From Tengunoibacter tsumagoiensis (GTDB lineage Bacteria > Chloroflexota > Ktedonobacteria > Ktedonobacterales > Ktedonobacteraceae), in the NCBI RefSeq assembly GCF_003967535.1, contig NZ_BIFR01000001.1, positions 4,401,001 through 4,465,000 on the forward strand: DNA of 64,000 bases. Reading direction: 5' to 3'. Under the pieces are notes generated by a model that searched no databases, was not told where the DNA came from, and saw nothing but the letters and a program-made list of their open reading frames with translations. A program made the translations under genes and the position numbers. Below, piece after piece: positions 37,821 through 47,600 of this stretch. Within the stretch, counting starts at the first letter, position 1; every line of letters starts with the position of its first letter.

Positions 37821-39579
37821 GCATAATGCAAAAGGAGCCTGGCTCTTCTCGCCAGCGATCTGGAGCCTGCTCCTTGTCCTTATTCTGAGCGCCTGTAACG
37901 ATCAAACAACGTCAAAGCCGACTACACAAACACCAACCAATCCTGGTGGGACCGCGTTTCAATGTGCAGCTCACTCATCCAATCCTGTCTCGCTCTCCTT
38001 TGCCTATGGCAGTGAGAAACAGGCCTGGATTGAAGATGTTGTCAAGGATTTCAATAGCCAGAAACAGAGTGCCTGTGATGGCACGATTACTGTGACGGCC
38101 ACGCCTATGGGCTCCGGGCAATCAATGCAGCAGATTATTGATGGATCACTTAAACCAGATATCTGGAGCCCCGCTGGTAGCGTCTGGTTAACGCTCTTAA
38201 ATCAGAAGTGGCAGAATAAGAATGGCCAGAATCTGATTGGGACTGGAGCTACTGATACACCTTCGCTGGTGAGTAGCCCCGTTGTGATCGCAATGTGGAA
38301 ACCACAGGCGGAGGCGCTGGGCTGGCCCCAGAAAGCGATTGGCTGGTCCGACATTGCTCAACTCAGTCAAGATCCAAAGGGCTGGGCCGCCTATGGTCAC
38401 CCCGAATTTGGCACATTTAAGTTCGGTCATACACATCCAGATTATTCAAATTCAGGGTTGGATGCGGTGATCGCCATGAATTATGCCGCCGTCAACAAAA
38501 CACGAACAATCACTACTGATGATGTGAATAATCAGAAGACAAAAGATTTTGTCTCTAGCGTCGAGAGCTCTGTCATTCATTATGGGGATAGCACAGGGTT
38601 CTTTGCCGATAAGATGTTCAGCAATGGACCAGGCTATCTCAGCGCGACAGTTATGTATGAGAGCCTGGTCATTGAAGCCAACAATAAAATCAAGTATCCC
38701 AATCTGGCCTATCCAGTCGTGGCGATCTATCCCAAAGAAGGAACTTTTTATAGTGATCATCCCTTTGCAGTTCTCAATGGTAGTTGGATGACGCCAGCGA
38801 AAAAAGCAGCCGCTCTGACTTTTCGTAATTTCTTGCTGGCTGCCCCTCAGCAGAGTAAGGCCCAACAGTATGGCTTCAGACCATCGAATGTCACGACGAA
38901 GTTAGCAACCCCCTTTGATAGTGATCATGGTGTCGATCCCAGTCAACCCCAGACGTTACTTCAGGTTCCTAATGCCGATGTGATACAGACTATCCTTACA
39001 AACTGGGGTCAACAGCGCCGCCGCGTTGATGTAGAACTTATCCTGGACCGTTCAGGCAGTATGAACGATCCCATTGGTGGCACAACCAAGATTGAAGGCG
39101 CAAAACAGGGGCTGAAAGAGTTTGTCAATCTCTTAAGTGATGATGATCAGCTCGGCCTGACTATCTTTAGCAATGCAAGCGATGAGATTACGCCGATCTC
39201 CCAATTGGGCCCCAAACGACAGGATACACTGACACGCATTGACAGTATTGTCGCTGAAGGCGGAACGCTTCTCTTTGATACCATTGCTAAACAGACAGCC
39301 GCGCTACAGACATTGCCTTCCAAACATATCAAAGCCGTAGTTGTACTTACCGATGGCGATGATAATCTCAGTCAGCTAAGTGTCGATCAATTAATTCAAA
39401 AAGTGGCCGCGACAGGCGAAGATGCGGGAACCAGTATTAAAATTTTCACCATTGCTTATGGCGATCAGGCCAATAAAGCCGATCTAACGAAGATTGCAAC
39501 TGCTACTGGCGGACAGGAATATGATGGCAATCCCCAGAATATTCAGTCTATCTATAATCAGATTAGCGTCTTCTTCTAA
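37804..39579 (+). CDS. Lipoprotein joining a solute-binding domain to a von Willebrand A domain
   Basis: 591 residues. Signal sequence with lipobox LSAC (Cys31). Binding domain about 60-385, homologous to that of the kinase (AWIEDVVKDFNSQ; IIDGSLKPDIWSPAGSVW; SDHPFAVLNGSWMTPAKKAA). C-terminal VWA domain about 405-590 with a full metal site: DRSGSMND (DxSxS), GGTLLFDT, and VVLTDGDDN. VWA domains bind protein partners through a metal ion, so this surface lipoprotein could present ligand to, or compete with, the kinase ectodomain; that is inference. The ATG at 37804 overlaps the kinase gene and follows AAAGGA, indicating translational coupling. Confidence 0.87.
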   Translation: MNVLSKHNAKGAWLFSPAIWSLLLVLILSACNDQTTSKPTTQTPTNPGGTAFQCAAHSSNPVSLSFAYGSEKQAWIEDVVKDFNSQKQSACDGTITVTATPMGSGQSMQQIIDGSLKPDIWSPAGSVWLTLLNQKWQNKNGQNLIGTGATDTPSLVSSPVVIAMWKPQAEALGWPQKAIGWSDIAQLSQDPKGWAAYGHPEFGTFKFGHTHPDYSNSGLDAVIAMNYAAVNKTRTITTDDVNNQKTKDFVSSVESSVIHYGDSTGFFADKMFSNGPGYLSATVMYESLVIEANNKIKYPNLAYPVVAIYPKEGTFYSDHPFAVLNGSWMTPAKKAAALTFRNFLLAAPQQSKAQQYGFRPSNVTTKLATPFDSDHGVDPSQPQTLLQVPNADVIQTILTNWGQQRRRVDVELILDRSGSMNDPIGGTTKIEGAKQGLKEFVNLLSDDDQLGLTIFSNASDEITPISQLGPKRQDTLTRIDSIVAEGGTLLFDTIAKQTAALQTLPSKHIKAVVVLTDGDDNLSQLSVDQLIQKVAATGEDAGTSIKIFTIAYGDQANKADLTKIATATGGQEYDGNPQNIQSIYNQISVFF

Positions 39580-39613
39580 TTTCAGTATTGCTAATTTCAG
39601 TACTGCCTGGTGA

Positions 39614-39653
39614 GAGGAGACTGGCCCTGAATGTGCACAGGGCCAGTCTCCTC
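39614..39653 (+). terminator. Strong terminator after the kinase/VWA operon
   Basis: GAGGAGACTGGCCCTG (39614-39629) pairs with CAGGGCCAGTCTCCTC (39638-39653), 16 perfect pairs, eight-base loop, followed by TTCTATC. It may also serve the convergent DoxX gene. Confidence 0.75.
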
Positions 39654-39716
39654 TTCTATCTCCCAACAGGACAATTTGCAGTTCCAAAAAGAAGAGAAGG
39701 CACCATCCTTTAGCCA

Positions 39717-40109
39717 TTAAGCAAACAGGGAATCTCTGTTTTTGATGAGTGAGAGAGTTCCAGGGCCACTTAAGACAAGGGAGATCAGACAGGCAATTAA
39801 GAGCACTTCATATTCATAGCCGTTATAAAATCCCAGCAGAATTTTAGCCGTCAGGATAGCTACGAGCATATCTACAGCCAGGAGAAAGGCAAAGATCCGG
39901 CTCCCAATCCCCAGTAATAAGGCAATACCACCAATAATCTCCAGGAGCCCGATCGTTGGTACCATCAACACAGGAGCTGGTATGCCAATGTGCTCAAAAA
40001 ACTGAGCTGTACCCGCAAGATGTTGAAACTTCATCACGCCATGGACGAGAAAAATAATGGCGAGCATGAGCCGCAGCACAACCGGGGCAAATTGAGGGTA
40101 TGTCTTCAC
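39717..40109 (-). CDS. DoxX family membrane protein
   Basis: 130 residues, four membrane helices. VLRLMLAIIFLVHGVMKFQH and FFEHIGIPAP and the GLLEIIGGIALLLGIGSR block are typical of DoxX/SURF4-like proteins, small integral membrane proteins linked to redox or thiol stress. GTG at 40109 is chosen because AAGGAG lies five bases upstream; an upstream frame adds 21 residues without support. Confidence 0.85.
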   Translation of the reverse strand: MKTYPQFAPVVLRLMLAIIFLVHGVMKFQHLAGTAQFFEHIGIPAPVLMVPTIGLLEIIGGIALLLGIGSRIFAFLLAVDMLVAILTAKILLGFYNGYEYEVLLIACLISLVLSGPGTLSLIKNRDSLFA

Positions 40110-40417
40110 AATGACTCCTTCTGCTTCCCTTCTCTCAGGCAACATACACACAAAATAACAGCGAGAAAGCACATAAAGCTATAGGAAAATGTTTATTGTC
40201 GCACAATACCATTTGCATTCTATAGCTATTTTCATAATACCTGTTCGATAAAAAAATAGTAAGTATACGCGTAAATTTGCACCAGGAACTTTATTGTTTC
40301 TGATTGTATAGTAGTGTATGCAGAAGCGGGAGACCCTAACATATCTTTCTTTTTCAGGGTTCTATCAATAGACGTCCAACAATCTGGACAACCATTTTTA
40401 ATAGAGAAGGAAAGCTT

Positions 40418-40837
40418 ATGCCGATCACGTATCCCTCCCCCCTCAAGGCCGAGGTGCGTAAGCATCTTGGCAAACCAACCCTCTGGATCAATGAACAACC
40501 ATTCTATCCAATGCTGTATTCGCTCACTGATTGCCCTGGCGGACGCTGGTCGTGGGAAGAGATTCCTCAGCGCAATATCCAGCACTTTGCTAACCAGGGA
40601 GTCACGCTTTTTCAGGTTGATCTGTGGCTTGAACAGCTCTTTGCTCCTGATGACACACTCGATATCACGCTGGCCCAACGTCAAGTGCGCGGCATCTTAG
40701 CAGCATGTCCTACCGCAGGTGTTTTTATTCGTTTACATGTCAATGCTGCTCCCTGGTGGAATGCCGAACATCCAGATGAATGCACAGAATACGCGGATAT
40801 CGAGGCAGATCGTACAGAGCTGACGGGGCAGAAGTGA
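40418..40837 (+). pseudogene. Truncated glycoside hydrolase (N-terminal fragment)
   Basis: 139 residues. The opening PTLWINEQPFYPMLYSLTD and the TIM-barrel start (NIQHFANQGVTLFQVDLW; VFIRLHVNAAPWWNAEHPDE) look like the first strands of a GH42-like beta-galactosidase, a family of 600-700 residues. The frame stops after TELTGQK and no continuation appears in any frame before the next gene. A good ribosome site (AAGGA) and start remain, so the 5' end is intact and the rest was deleted. The exact GH family is uncertain. Confidence 0.6.
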
Positions 40838-40863
40838 AACGGAAAGATAGTAGCCGCGTCAGG

Positions 40864-40892
40864 TTGTTATCACAGAAAGAGGTGCATATAAT
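40864..40892 (+). promoter_or_regulatory. Promoter of the PPOX-fold gene
   Basis: TTGTTA (40864-40869), 17-base spacer, TATAAT (40887-40892), 31 bases before the ATG. Confidence 0.65.
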
Positions 40893-40922
40893 AGAGAGAA
40901 ACCAGACCAACAAGGAGCATGT

Positions 40923-41345
40923 ATGTCAATTCTTACACCCGAATGCCGTGATTTTCTTTTAGCACAGGCACGTACAGGAAAGATTGCAACGGTACGAGCA
41001 GATGGGCGGCCCCATGTGGTTCCCATCTGGTTCGATCTCGAAGATGACACACTCATCTTTACCACCTGGCATGCATCTGTGAAAGCGCTCAATATGCAAC
41101 GTGATGCCCGCGTCTGCATCTGCGTTGATGACGAGAGACCGCCATTCACATTTGCAATCCTTGAGGGGACGGCCACTTTCTCCGAAGATCTGGCTCAGCT
41201 CACGAAATGGGCTGCAAGAATCGGTGGTCGCTATATGGGTGAGGATCAGGCAGAGGCGTATGGCAAACGCAATGGCGTGGCTGGAGAACTTCTGGTAAAG
41301 ATCAAGCTCACAAAAGCCCTCTTCCAGAAAGATATCGCCAGCTAA
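40923..41345 (+). CDS. PPOX-class flavin/F420-dependent oxidoreductase
   Basis: 140 residues, a single split-barrel domain. The start LTPECRDFLLAQARTGKIAT, VRADGRPHVVPIWFDLEDD and the EGTATFSEDL strand match the pyridoxamine-oxidase-like FDOR-B group, which binds FMN or F420 and reduces varied substrates. Which cofactor is used cannot be told from sequence. AAGGAG lies five bases before the ATG. It has its own promoter and terminator and is probably monocistronic. Confidence 0.83.
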   Translation: MSILTPECRDFLLAQARTGKIATVRADGRPHVVPIWFDLEDDTLIFTTWHASVKALNMQRDARVCICVDDERPPFTFAILEGTATFSEDLAQLTKWAARIGGRYMGEDQAEAYGKRNGVAGELLVKIKLTKALFQKDIAS

Positions 41346-41358
41346 ACACAAAGATCAA

Positions 41359-41393
41359 GCGAGCCTGAAACCTCTTCAAGCTCGCCTGTTTTT
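41359..41393 (+). terminator. Terminator after the PPOX-fold gene
   Basis: GCGAGC (41359-41364), 15-base loop, GCTCGC (41380-41385), then CTGTTTTT. Confidence 0.6.
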
Positions 41394-41414
41394 CTCTCTG
41401 GCAAAGAGAACCAT

Positions 41415-41891
41415 TTAGAAGTGACAGCTTGACTGGCCGCGCTTCTCCAGATATTGCTGGTGGTACTCCTCGGCGCGATAAAATGTGCTGGCGGGAACAA
41501 TCTCGGTCACAATTGGTTTGCGGAACTTGCCCGAACTCTGCAAAGTCGCTTTCGAGGCTTCTGCCACCGCCTTCTGCTCGGGGCTATGATAAAAGATGCC
41601 CGAACGATACTGCGTGCCAATATCAAACCCCTGGCGATTGAGCGTGGTAGGATTGTGGTTCTCCCAGAAAACTTGTAAGAGCTGCTCATAGGAGACCTCG
41701 GCAGGATCATACTCTACCTCTACAACCTCTGCATGCCCGGTCTTATCAGTGCATACATCGCGATAGGTTGGATCGGGATAACTGCCACCTTCATATCCAA
41801 CTGCGGTAGCCTTCACACCTTTAATCTGCCGAAATGCCGCCTCGACGCCCCAGAAACAGCCCGCAGCAAATGTTGCCTTTTCAATAGCCAT
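41415..41891 (-). CDS. msrA: Peptide-methionine (S)-S-oxide reductase
   Basis: 158 residues, full length. The active-site GCFWG gives catalytic Cys12. The blocks [29 protein letters not shown] and [20 protein letters not shown] are family hallmarks. A C-terminal Cys (GQSSCHF) is the likely resolving Cys. It repairs oxidised methionine in proteins using thioredoxin. No msrB is fused or adjacent. Confidence 0.95.
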   Translation of the reverse strand: MAIEKATFAAGCFWGVEAAFRQIKGVKATAVGYEGGSYPDPTYRDVCTDKTGHAEVVEVEYDPAEVSYEQLLQVFWENHNPTTLNRQGFDIGTQYRSGIFYHSPEQKAVAEASKATLQSSGKFRKPIVTEIVPASTFYRAEEYHQQYLEKRGQSSCHF

Positions 41892-42074
41892 ATATTATAG
41901 CCCCTTTCGACATTCTGCTCATGAATAACTTCTCTACAGAAAAGAACAATCGCTATAGGTTCACCTATTCCCAATGCAGTAGATAGACGCTGACGACAGA
42001 GATCCCGGGCCTCTTTCCATGGAAACGAGTTCACATGTAAGAGAGTATTATAAAAAGAAAGGGGAAAATTTTCT

Positions 42075-42572
42075 ATGTCAGCAGCAGAAGCATTAGAGAA
42101 TGGTCATCAATCCGTCTTAACAGCACTTAACGATCTCCCGGAATCAGAATGGGAGATCCCCGGAGCCGATGGAGATTGGAGCATAAAGGATATTGTAGCC
42201 CATCTCGCTGCCTATGATCTGGTCATAATTGATATCCTTAAGACCTTTCACGATTCTCAACCCGGCCCATATGTCTTAAAATTATTCCGGCCAGATGGCA
42301 AGGTGAATTCTCAAGAATTTAATCAGGAGACAGTAGCAACGCGGCGCTACCACACTGCACAACAGGTACTGAATGAGTTTCAAGAAGGACAACTACAAGT
42401 TACCTCTCTGTTACAGCAGTTCTCTCCTGCAAGTCTTCAACAACCGGGAACCTTACCCTGGTTCAAAACTGAAATCAGCCTCGAGGAGCTACTCAATAAA
42501 CTTGCCCGCCATCTTCAGGAACATGGGGAACAGATTCAACGCTTCCATCATCGCCATGATCTGGTTGAATGA
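42075..42572 (+). CDS. DinB/maleylpyruvate isomerase-like four-helix protein
   Basis: 165 residues. The pattern ADGDWSIKDIVAHLAAYD in the first third and a late His pair (RHLQEHGEQI) give the three-His arrangement of DinB-like metal proteins. Such proteins often act as thiol-dependent transferases or isomerases. The exact reaction is unknown. AAAGGGG lies upstream of the ATG. Confidence 0.75.
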   Translation: MSAAEALENGHQSVLTALNDLPESEWEIPGADGDWSIKDIVAHLAAYDLVIIDILKTFHDSQPGPYVLKLFRPDGKVNSQEFNQETVATRRYHTAQQVLNEFQEGQLQVTSLLQQFSPASLQQPGTLPWFKTEISLEELLNKLARHLQEHGEQIQRFHHRHDLVE

Positions 42573-42619
42573 TCCGTTTCAGAAGGCGATAGACTCTTCT
42601 ATTGCCTTCTGGTCACCTG

Positions 42620-44074
42620 TTAGATATGAGCAGTTGAGCTGGCTTCATCTCCTTCACTCTGAGCCGTCATTTCAGGCTCGTTAACAGAGATCGAATCGCT
42701 CGCTGGCTCAGGGACTTTACCAAATAAGACTCTCATTAAAACAGGGGGAGAGATCAGGCCCAGAGGTGACTCTTCCATATTGAGCACAGCCCCAAAATGT
42801 TGATAGACGGTTGAGTTGGAGGAGGTAAGGGCCAGGACCTTGCCAAAATACCAACCGAAAAGGGAGAAGCCTGGAAAACGCGCACCCTGCACTTCGGGAT
42901 ATTGCAGATCCTCGCCAGTTGCCATGAGCCAGGGGAGACTGACGACTTTTGCTACTTCCTTATGAAACGTTTTTGTCACGGCCCGTAGATCCGGTTTCTT
43001 CCGCTCTCGCTCAGACCGTAAGAGTTTTTGGAGCAATTGAACTTCCAGAGCTGCCACCGTCATCCCCTGACCATAGACCGGATTAAAGCTACAGACGGCA
43101 TCTCCCAACACAAGAAAACCAGCAGGCCAACGCGAAAGTTTCTCATAATGCCGCCAACGATTGGCAGAAAATTTATAGGTCATTGGCTGACTCAACGGGG
43201 TCGTAGATTGAATCGCATGAGAAAGATCTGGCACAGGCAAGCTGCGGGCAAAGGCCTGAAAACCATCTTCATCCACAGGGGCATGATCATTCAGCCAGCC
43301 AGCTAACATCACAAGCCAGCGCTCCCCCTCAATTGGTATCACATATCCTGCCCGTTTACTTGTGGGAATGTCTGGATAGATTACCAGCATCCGATGAGGA
43401 GAGGCTGTGGGCGGACGGCGATAGATGCGTGTGGTATACCCTAGATCGATCTTAATAGTTGTCTCATTCACCTGATCATATCCCAACGTACTCAACCAGC
43501 GCGGTGCCTGTGATCCCCGTCCAGATGCATCGACAACCAGATCGGCCTCCAGGAGTTTGGCCTCCCGATCTCCTGATGTACGTTGCACCACCACACCATT
43601 GATACCCTGCCCATCTTCTGAGGCCCTTAAGCCAATAACACTACAGCTATCCAATATCTGGACAGTATCATTGGCGAGAAGACAGGCTCTCATCTGAGAC
43701 TCAAAGAGGGGGCGGCTCTGAAGATAGCCTTTAAACGGGCTGGGCTGGCGCAGCTTCCAACGCCCACTCTGGAACCAGTGCAGGTTCTCCATCAGATCTA
43801 TCTTAAGAGCTCCTTGCGCGACCAGAGCAGGAAAAAGATCTGGAAAGAGCTCTTCGACAATTGTTACTCCTTTGTAGAGTAACAGGTGTGGATGTGCGCC
43901 CTGAGGCACGCCTTTTCGGCCACTTGCCGTCTGACTTAGATTATCGCGCTCAATAATTGTCACCTGCTCAAAATACGAAGAGAGCAACTGTCCGACTAAT
44001 AGCCCGGTAATGCTTGCACCAATAACAATGGCATGTCGTCCTAAACACCCTTGTTGCCCAAGCCATCTGCTCAT
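42620..44074 (-). CDS. FAD-dependent monooxygenase (PHBH fold)
   Basis: 484 residues. Rossmann FAD motif HAIVIGASITGLLVGQLLS at the N-terminus, DASGRG in the middle, and the second FAD motif FLVLGDAVCSFNPVYGQGMT. These place it in the p-hydroxybenzoate hydroxylase-like group of flavin monooxygenases and halogenase relatives; no halogenase WxWxIP motif was seen. The Ser/Glu-rich C-terminus (about 450-484) is probably disordered. The ATG at 44074 has GGTGGAG seven bases upstream; a longer frame adds seven residues. Substrate unknown. Confidence 0.8.
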   Translation of the reverse strand: MSRWLGQQGCLGRHAIVIGASITGLLVGQLLSSYFEQVTIIERDNLSQTASGRKGVPQGAHPHLLLYKGVTIVEELFPDLFPALVAQGALKIDLMENLHWFQSGRWKLRQPSPFKGYLQSRPLFESQMRACLLANDTVQILDSCSVIGLRASEDGQGINGVVVQRTSGDREAKLLEADLVVDASGRGSQAPRWLSTLGYDQVNETTIKIDLGYTTRIYRRPPTASPHRMLVIYPDIPTSKRAGYVIPIEGERWLVMLAGWLNDHAPVDEDGFQAFARSLPVPDLSHAIQSTTPLSQPMTYKFSANRWRHYEKLSRWPAGFLVLGDAVCSFNPVYGQGMTVAALEVQLLQKLLRSERERKKPDLRAVTKTFHKEVAKVVSLPWLMATGEDLQYPEVQGARFPGFSLFGWYFGKVLALTSSNSTVYQHFGAVLNMEESPLGLISPPVLMRVLFGKVPEPASDSISVNEPEMTAQSEGDEASSTAHI

Positions 44075-44243
44075 TCTAATGCTCCACCTTCTCAAATTAA
44101 AGATGCATACTCATTTTTTAGAAGTTTACCTGGTATTATACCATTATCATGGCCTATTGATTATACATTTAACCTTCTCGACTCTACTCCTATTTCCTAC
44201 TCCATTGCTCATAAACATGCACACACACACGTCCATCGCGCTT

Positions 44244-44350
44244 ACGACCAGATGAGTGTAGAATTTATAAAAAAGAGAGGAGTTCTGTCTGCGATTACAT
44301 TATTTAAGTCAAGGTAAAGAAAGAGGCAAAAAAAGGTTCTTTGCTTTTTT
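44244..44350 (+). repeat. Decayed third copy of the lipoprotein-module upstream region
   Basis: ACGACCAGATGAGTG, then AGAATTTATAAAAAAGAGAG, and further GTCAAGGTAAAGAAAGAGGC, AAAAAAAGGTTCTTTGCT align in order with 50803-50905 and 54922-55027. It covers the 5' flank and first codons of the lipoprotein gene, then diverges. The start codon is lost. Confidence 0.7.
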
Positions 44351-44428
44351 TTGATCCTGACTCCTTATGCGACCCCCTCAGAGAACAAACCCGAAACAGG
44401 AATATCCTGGCTCTTGAGGAACTTGTTC

Positions 44429-44457
44429 TTGACATTCACAAACGCTTCTGCTACCTT
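44429..44457 (+). promoter_or_regulatory. Promoter of the giant permease gene
   Basis: TTGACA (44429-44434), 17-base spacer, TACCTT (44452-44457). The leader is about 150 bases. Confidence 0.55.
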
Positions 44458-44614
44458 TAAATATACAAATACTTCTCAAAAAGAAGGAAAATACGTATAT
44501 TGTTTCTCTCTTAAAGCAGGAGTTTAAACGTACAACGTTCTGACCTCTAGCTCCTCCAGCATCTTTTTCACGGGCGAAAATGATCATCGACAATGATAGA
44601 AAAGAAGGATTTAT

Positions 44615-47600
44615 ATGGAGACGGTTCGAACCAGGCAGACACGTAAGCGCGGCACCTCACCTCTGGCAGCCTCTATGACGCTGGCCCTCTGGCAGATCCG
44701 CCATGTCTGGCGGCTCTTCCTGCTGATTACTATTGGAGCGCTGGTTGCAATTGTACTTGTCTGCACACTTCCACTTTTTTCTGAAGTGACAAAGACGGCG
44801 GGTCTTCGCAATACATTCAACAATAGCAATATACTCTTGGATTCCTCGGTACAGGCCGAGACAGAGATCCCATCAAAACAGGCTATTACGCAAGCGACTC
44901 AAAAATTAACTGCTGGCTTTCAGACAATTGCCGATCCTTCTTATTTTGCAGGTACCCCTGAACGTTACTTTCATAGTAACAGTGGTCTGACCATCTATCA
45001 AAACGGAACGCCTCTTCCCAGGAATGTTATGCAGCTCCATGGGTTCGATTTTACCCACATCGATGCTCATCTGAAATTGCGCGAAGGTCGACTTCCTCAA
45101 CCAGATAGCCAGGGTCTGGAGATAGCTCTGACCAGCGATAATGCCAATATGCTTAATGTACATCCTGGTGCTATTTTAAGCATTCAGACAACGCCAATTG
45201 CTGGCAGTCAACCACTGACTATTCCACTGATCATTGTAGGGATCTATGATGTCAACTCGGAATTTGATGTTTTCTGGCATGGTGTTTCTTTTGCCTCCAC
45301 CACTGATTCACTCACAAACATCACGGCCAATAATGCCCTGGTTGCCAATGATGATCTGCTGAATACGCTGGACAGTGTGCAGAAGTCGCACCCTGATCAG
45401 CATACGGCGTTCACATTAAGCCTGTCCTGGTATTATCCTCTTCATGTGAATGCCATTGTCAGTGCCAATACAGCAGCCTTTCAGGAACAGCTTCATGCGA
45501 TCTCTGCTACCCTGCCCGATCAAGTAACACAAACTCCTTTCGTGAACAATGTCTCTATCAATAATAATGGTCTTCTCGCAGTCCTTCAGGATGCATTGGA
45601 CCAGAACTCTACCTCACAGATCTCGGTGGTTCTGCTTACACTGCTGATGCTTGGACTGAGCCTCTTCTTCTTGACGGTTATGACGGAGCTGCTCGTCAAT
45701 CGTCAGGCAGAGGCCATTGTCCTTAGCAGCAGTCGAGGAGCCAGTTTCTTCCAGATTGTATTGACGTTCGTCGTTCAGAGTCTCCTGATTGCGCTCCTTG
45801 CTCTTGTAATTAGCCCTCTTTTGCTCAGACCTCTGGCCCTGGGTCTGCTCCAACAATTTCTGCCTTCTTCTGATCTGGGGGCGCTCAATGCCTTACCAGA
45901 TAATCCATGGCATGTCATAATGGCGGTTCGTTGGTATCTATTCTCATCTGTGGGAGTCGCTATTCTCACGATGGTTCTGGCGGTCTGGGGCACATTACGT
46001 CGCAGTACACTGGGGCGCAGTAACGCTCAACATCGCCCGTTCTGGCAGCGCTTCTACCTCGATCTGGGTCTGCTTCTCCTGGGTGGACTGGTCTATGGTT
46101 TCTATAGCTATCTAGCAACCACTGGAACTATCGATGCACAGCGCCAGGTGCTCTTTGCCGGACCAACCATGCTGGTAGCGGCAACCATCTGGACCCTGGG
46201 TGGGACGTTGCTTTATCTGCGGTGCTTTCCAATCTTGTTGCAATGGGGAGCTCGTTTAGCAAGCCGTGGTCGTGGGGTCGTCCCTTTGCTCTCTCTGGTG
46301 ATTATGGCCCGTTCTCCACGTCAGACGATGCGAACGGCTCTGCTGCTGGTCTTTACGATCACGTTTGCGCTCTTCTCTCTCGTCTTACTGGCGACGCAAG
46401 CGCAACGCGAGTACGATCTGTCAGATTATCGTGTTGGGGCTGATTTTAGCGGCGAGCTTTCAACGCAAGGCGATCTTCTACCAGCACAACAGGTTGCCAA
46501 TTATCGCAAAATCCCTGGCGTTATCTCAGGATCGTTTGGAGCCAATGGGTATCTCAACGCATCTCATTCCATTGAGGTGCTCGCCGTTGAAAGCGAGAGC
46601 TATGCATCTTCAGTGATCTGGTCGCAGGAAGATGCACATCAGAATAGCCAGACCTATCAACAGTTTATGCAGCAACTTATTGCAAAGCGCGAAATTTTTA
46701 CGAACGCAAACTCAAACGCAAACGCGAGCGATCTCGCCTCTCTGGCTATGCCCACTATTGTCGATACGACGACAAAAAATCTTCTTCATCTAAGCATTGG
46801 CAAACCATTTCTGCTGGATACTGGAAGTGGCAAGATGCAATTTGTGGCGATTGGTGAGGTGAATCACATTCCAGCCCTCAACGATCTGGCTCCGCTTGAT
46901 AGCACTGGTACGCCTGGAATGATTGTTGATTACGCCAGTTATACACAGACCTACCCCAAAATAGCACATACTGCTGATGCTGATCTCAGTCGCCATTTCG
47001 TCTGGCTTCATACTCAGCAAGATACGACGACGCTCACGACTATTCGTCATACGCTGAGCAGTACGCTCGTCGATGGTCATGTTATTGATCGACAGGCTCT
47101 CCTCTCATCCCTGCAACATGATCCGCTCTATCTTAATCTGGTGTGCGCTCTGGCGTTAGGGATCGGATTATCGGTGCTGCTGGCTCTGCTGGGAAATATT
47201 ACGTCTTCCTGGCTCAATGTGCGCAATCGTCTCCGTAGTCTCGCTGTGCTCCGCGCCTTTGGGACTCCACCTGGACAACTGGCTGCACTGTTAGGGTGGG
47301 AACAAGGACTTGTCTATCTAATGGCGATTGTGCTTGGGGTGCTCTTTGGTTCGTTCTTTACAGCCCTCACACTCTCCAGTCTGATCTTTTCTGGGATTGC
47401 GACAAATGGAGGATTGAGTTCAAGCGCTTCTGAAAGTATCTTTCTACTCCAATCTGTACCACCACTCCATGTCGTCGTTCCCAACTCTTTGCTTATTGCG
47501 CTGGGAGCGCTACTCCTGCTCTGTTTACTGGTGCTTGCTATTACCATGTATACCATTTCGCGACCCTCTCTGGCACAGACACTGCGCCTGGGCGAAGATT

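Noticed and set aside
44620..44640. GGTTCGAACC resembling a tRNA T-loop
   Set aside because: It lies in the first codons of the giant permease and no acceptor or anticodon stem can be built around it.
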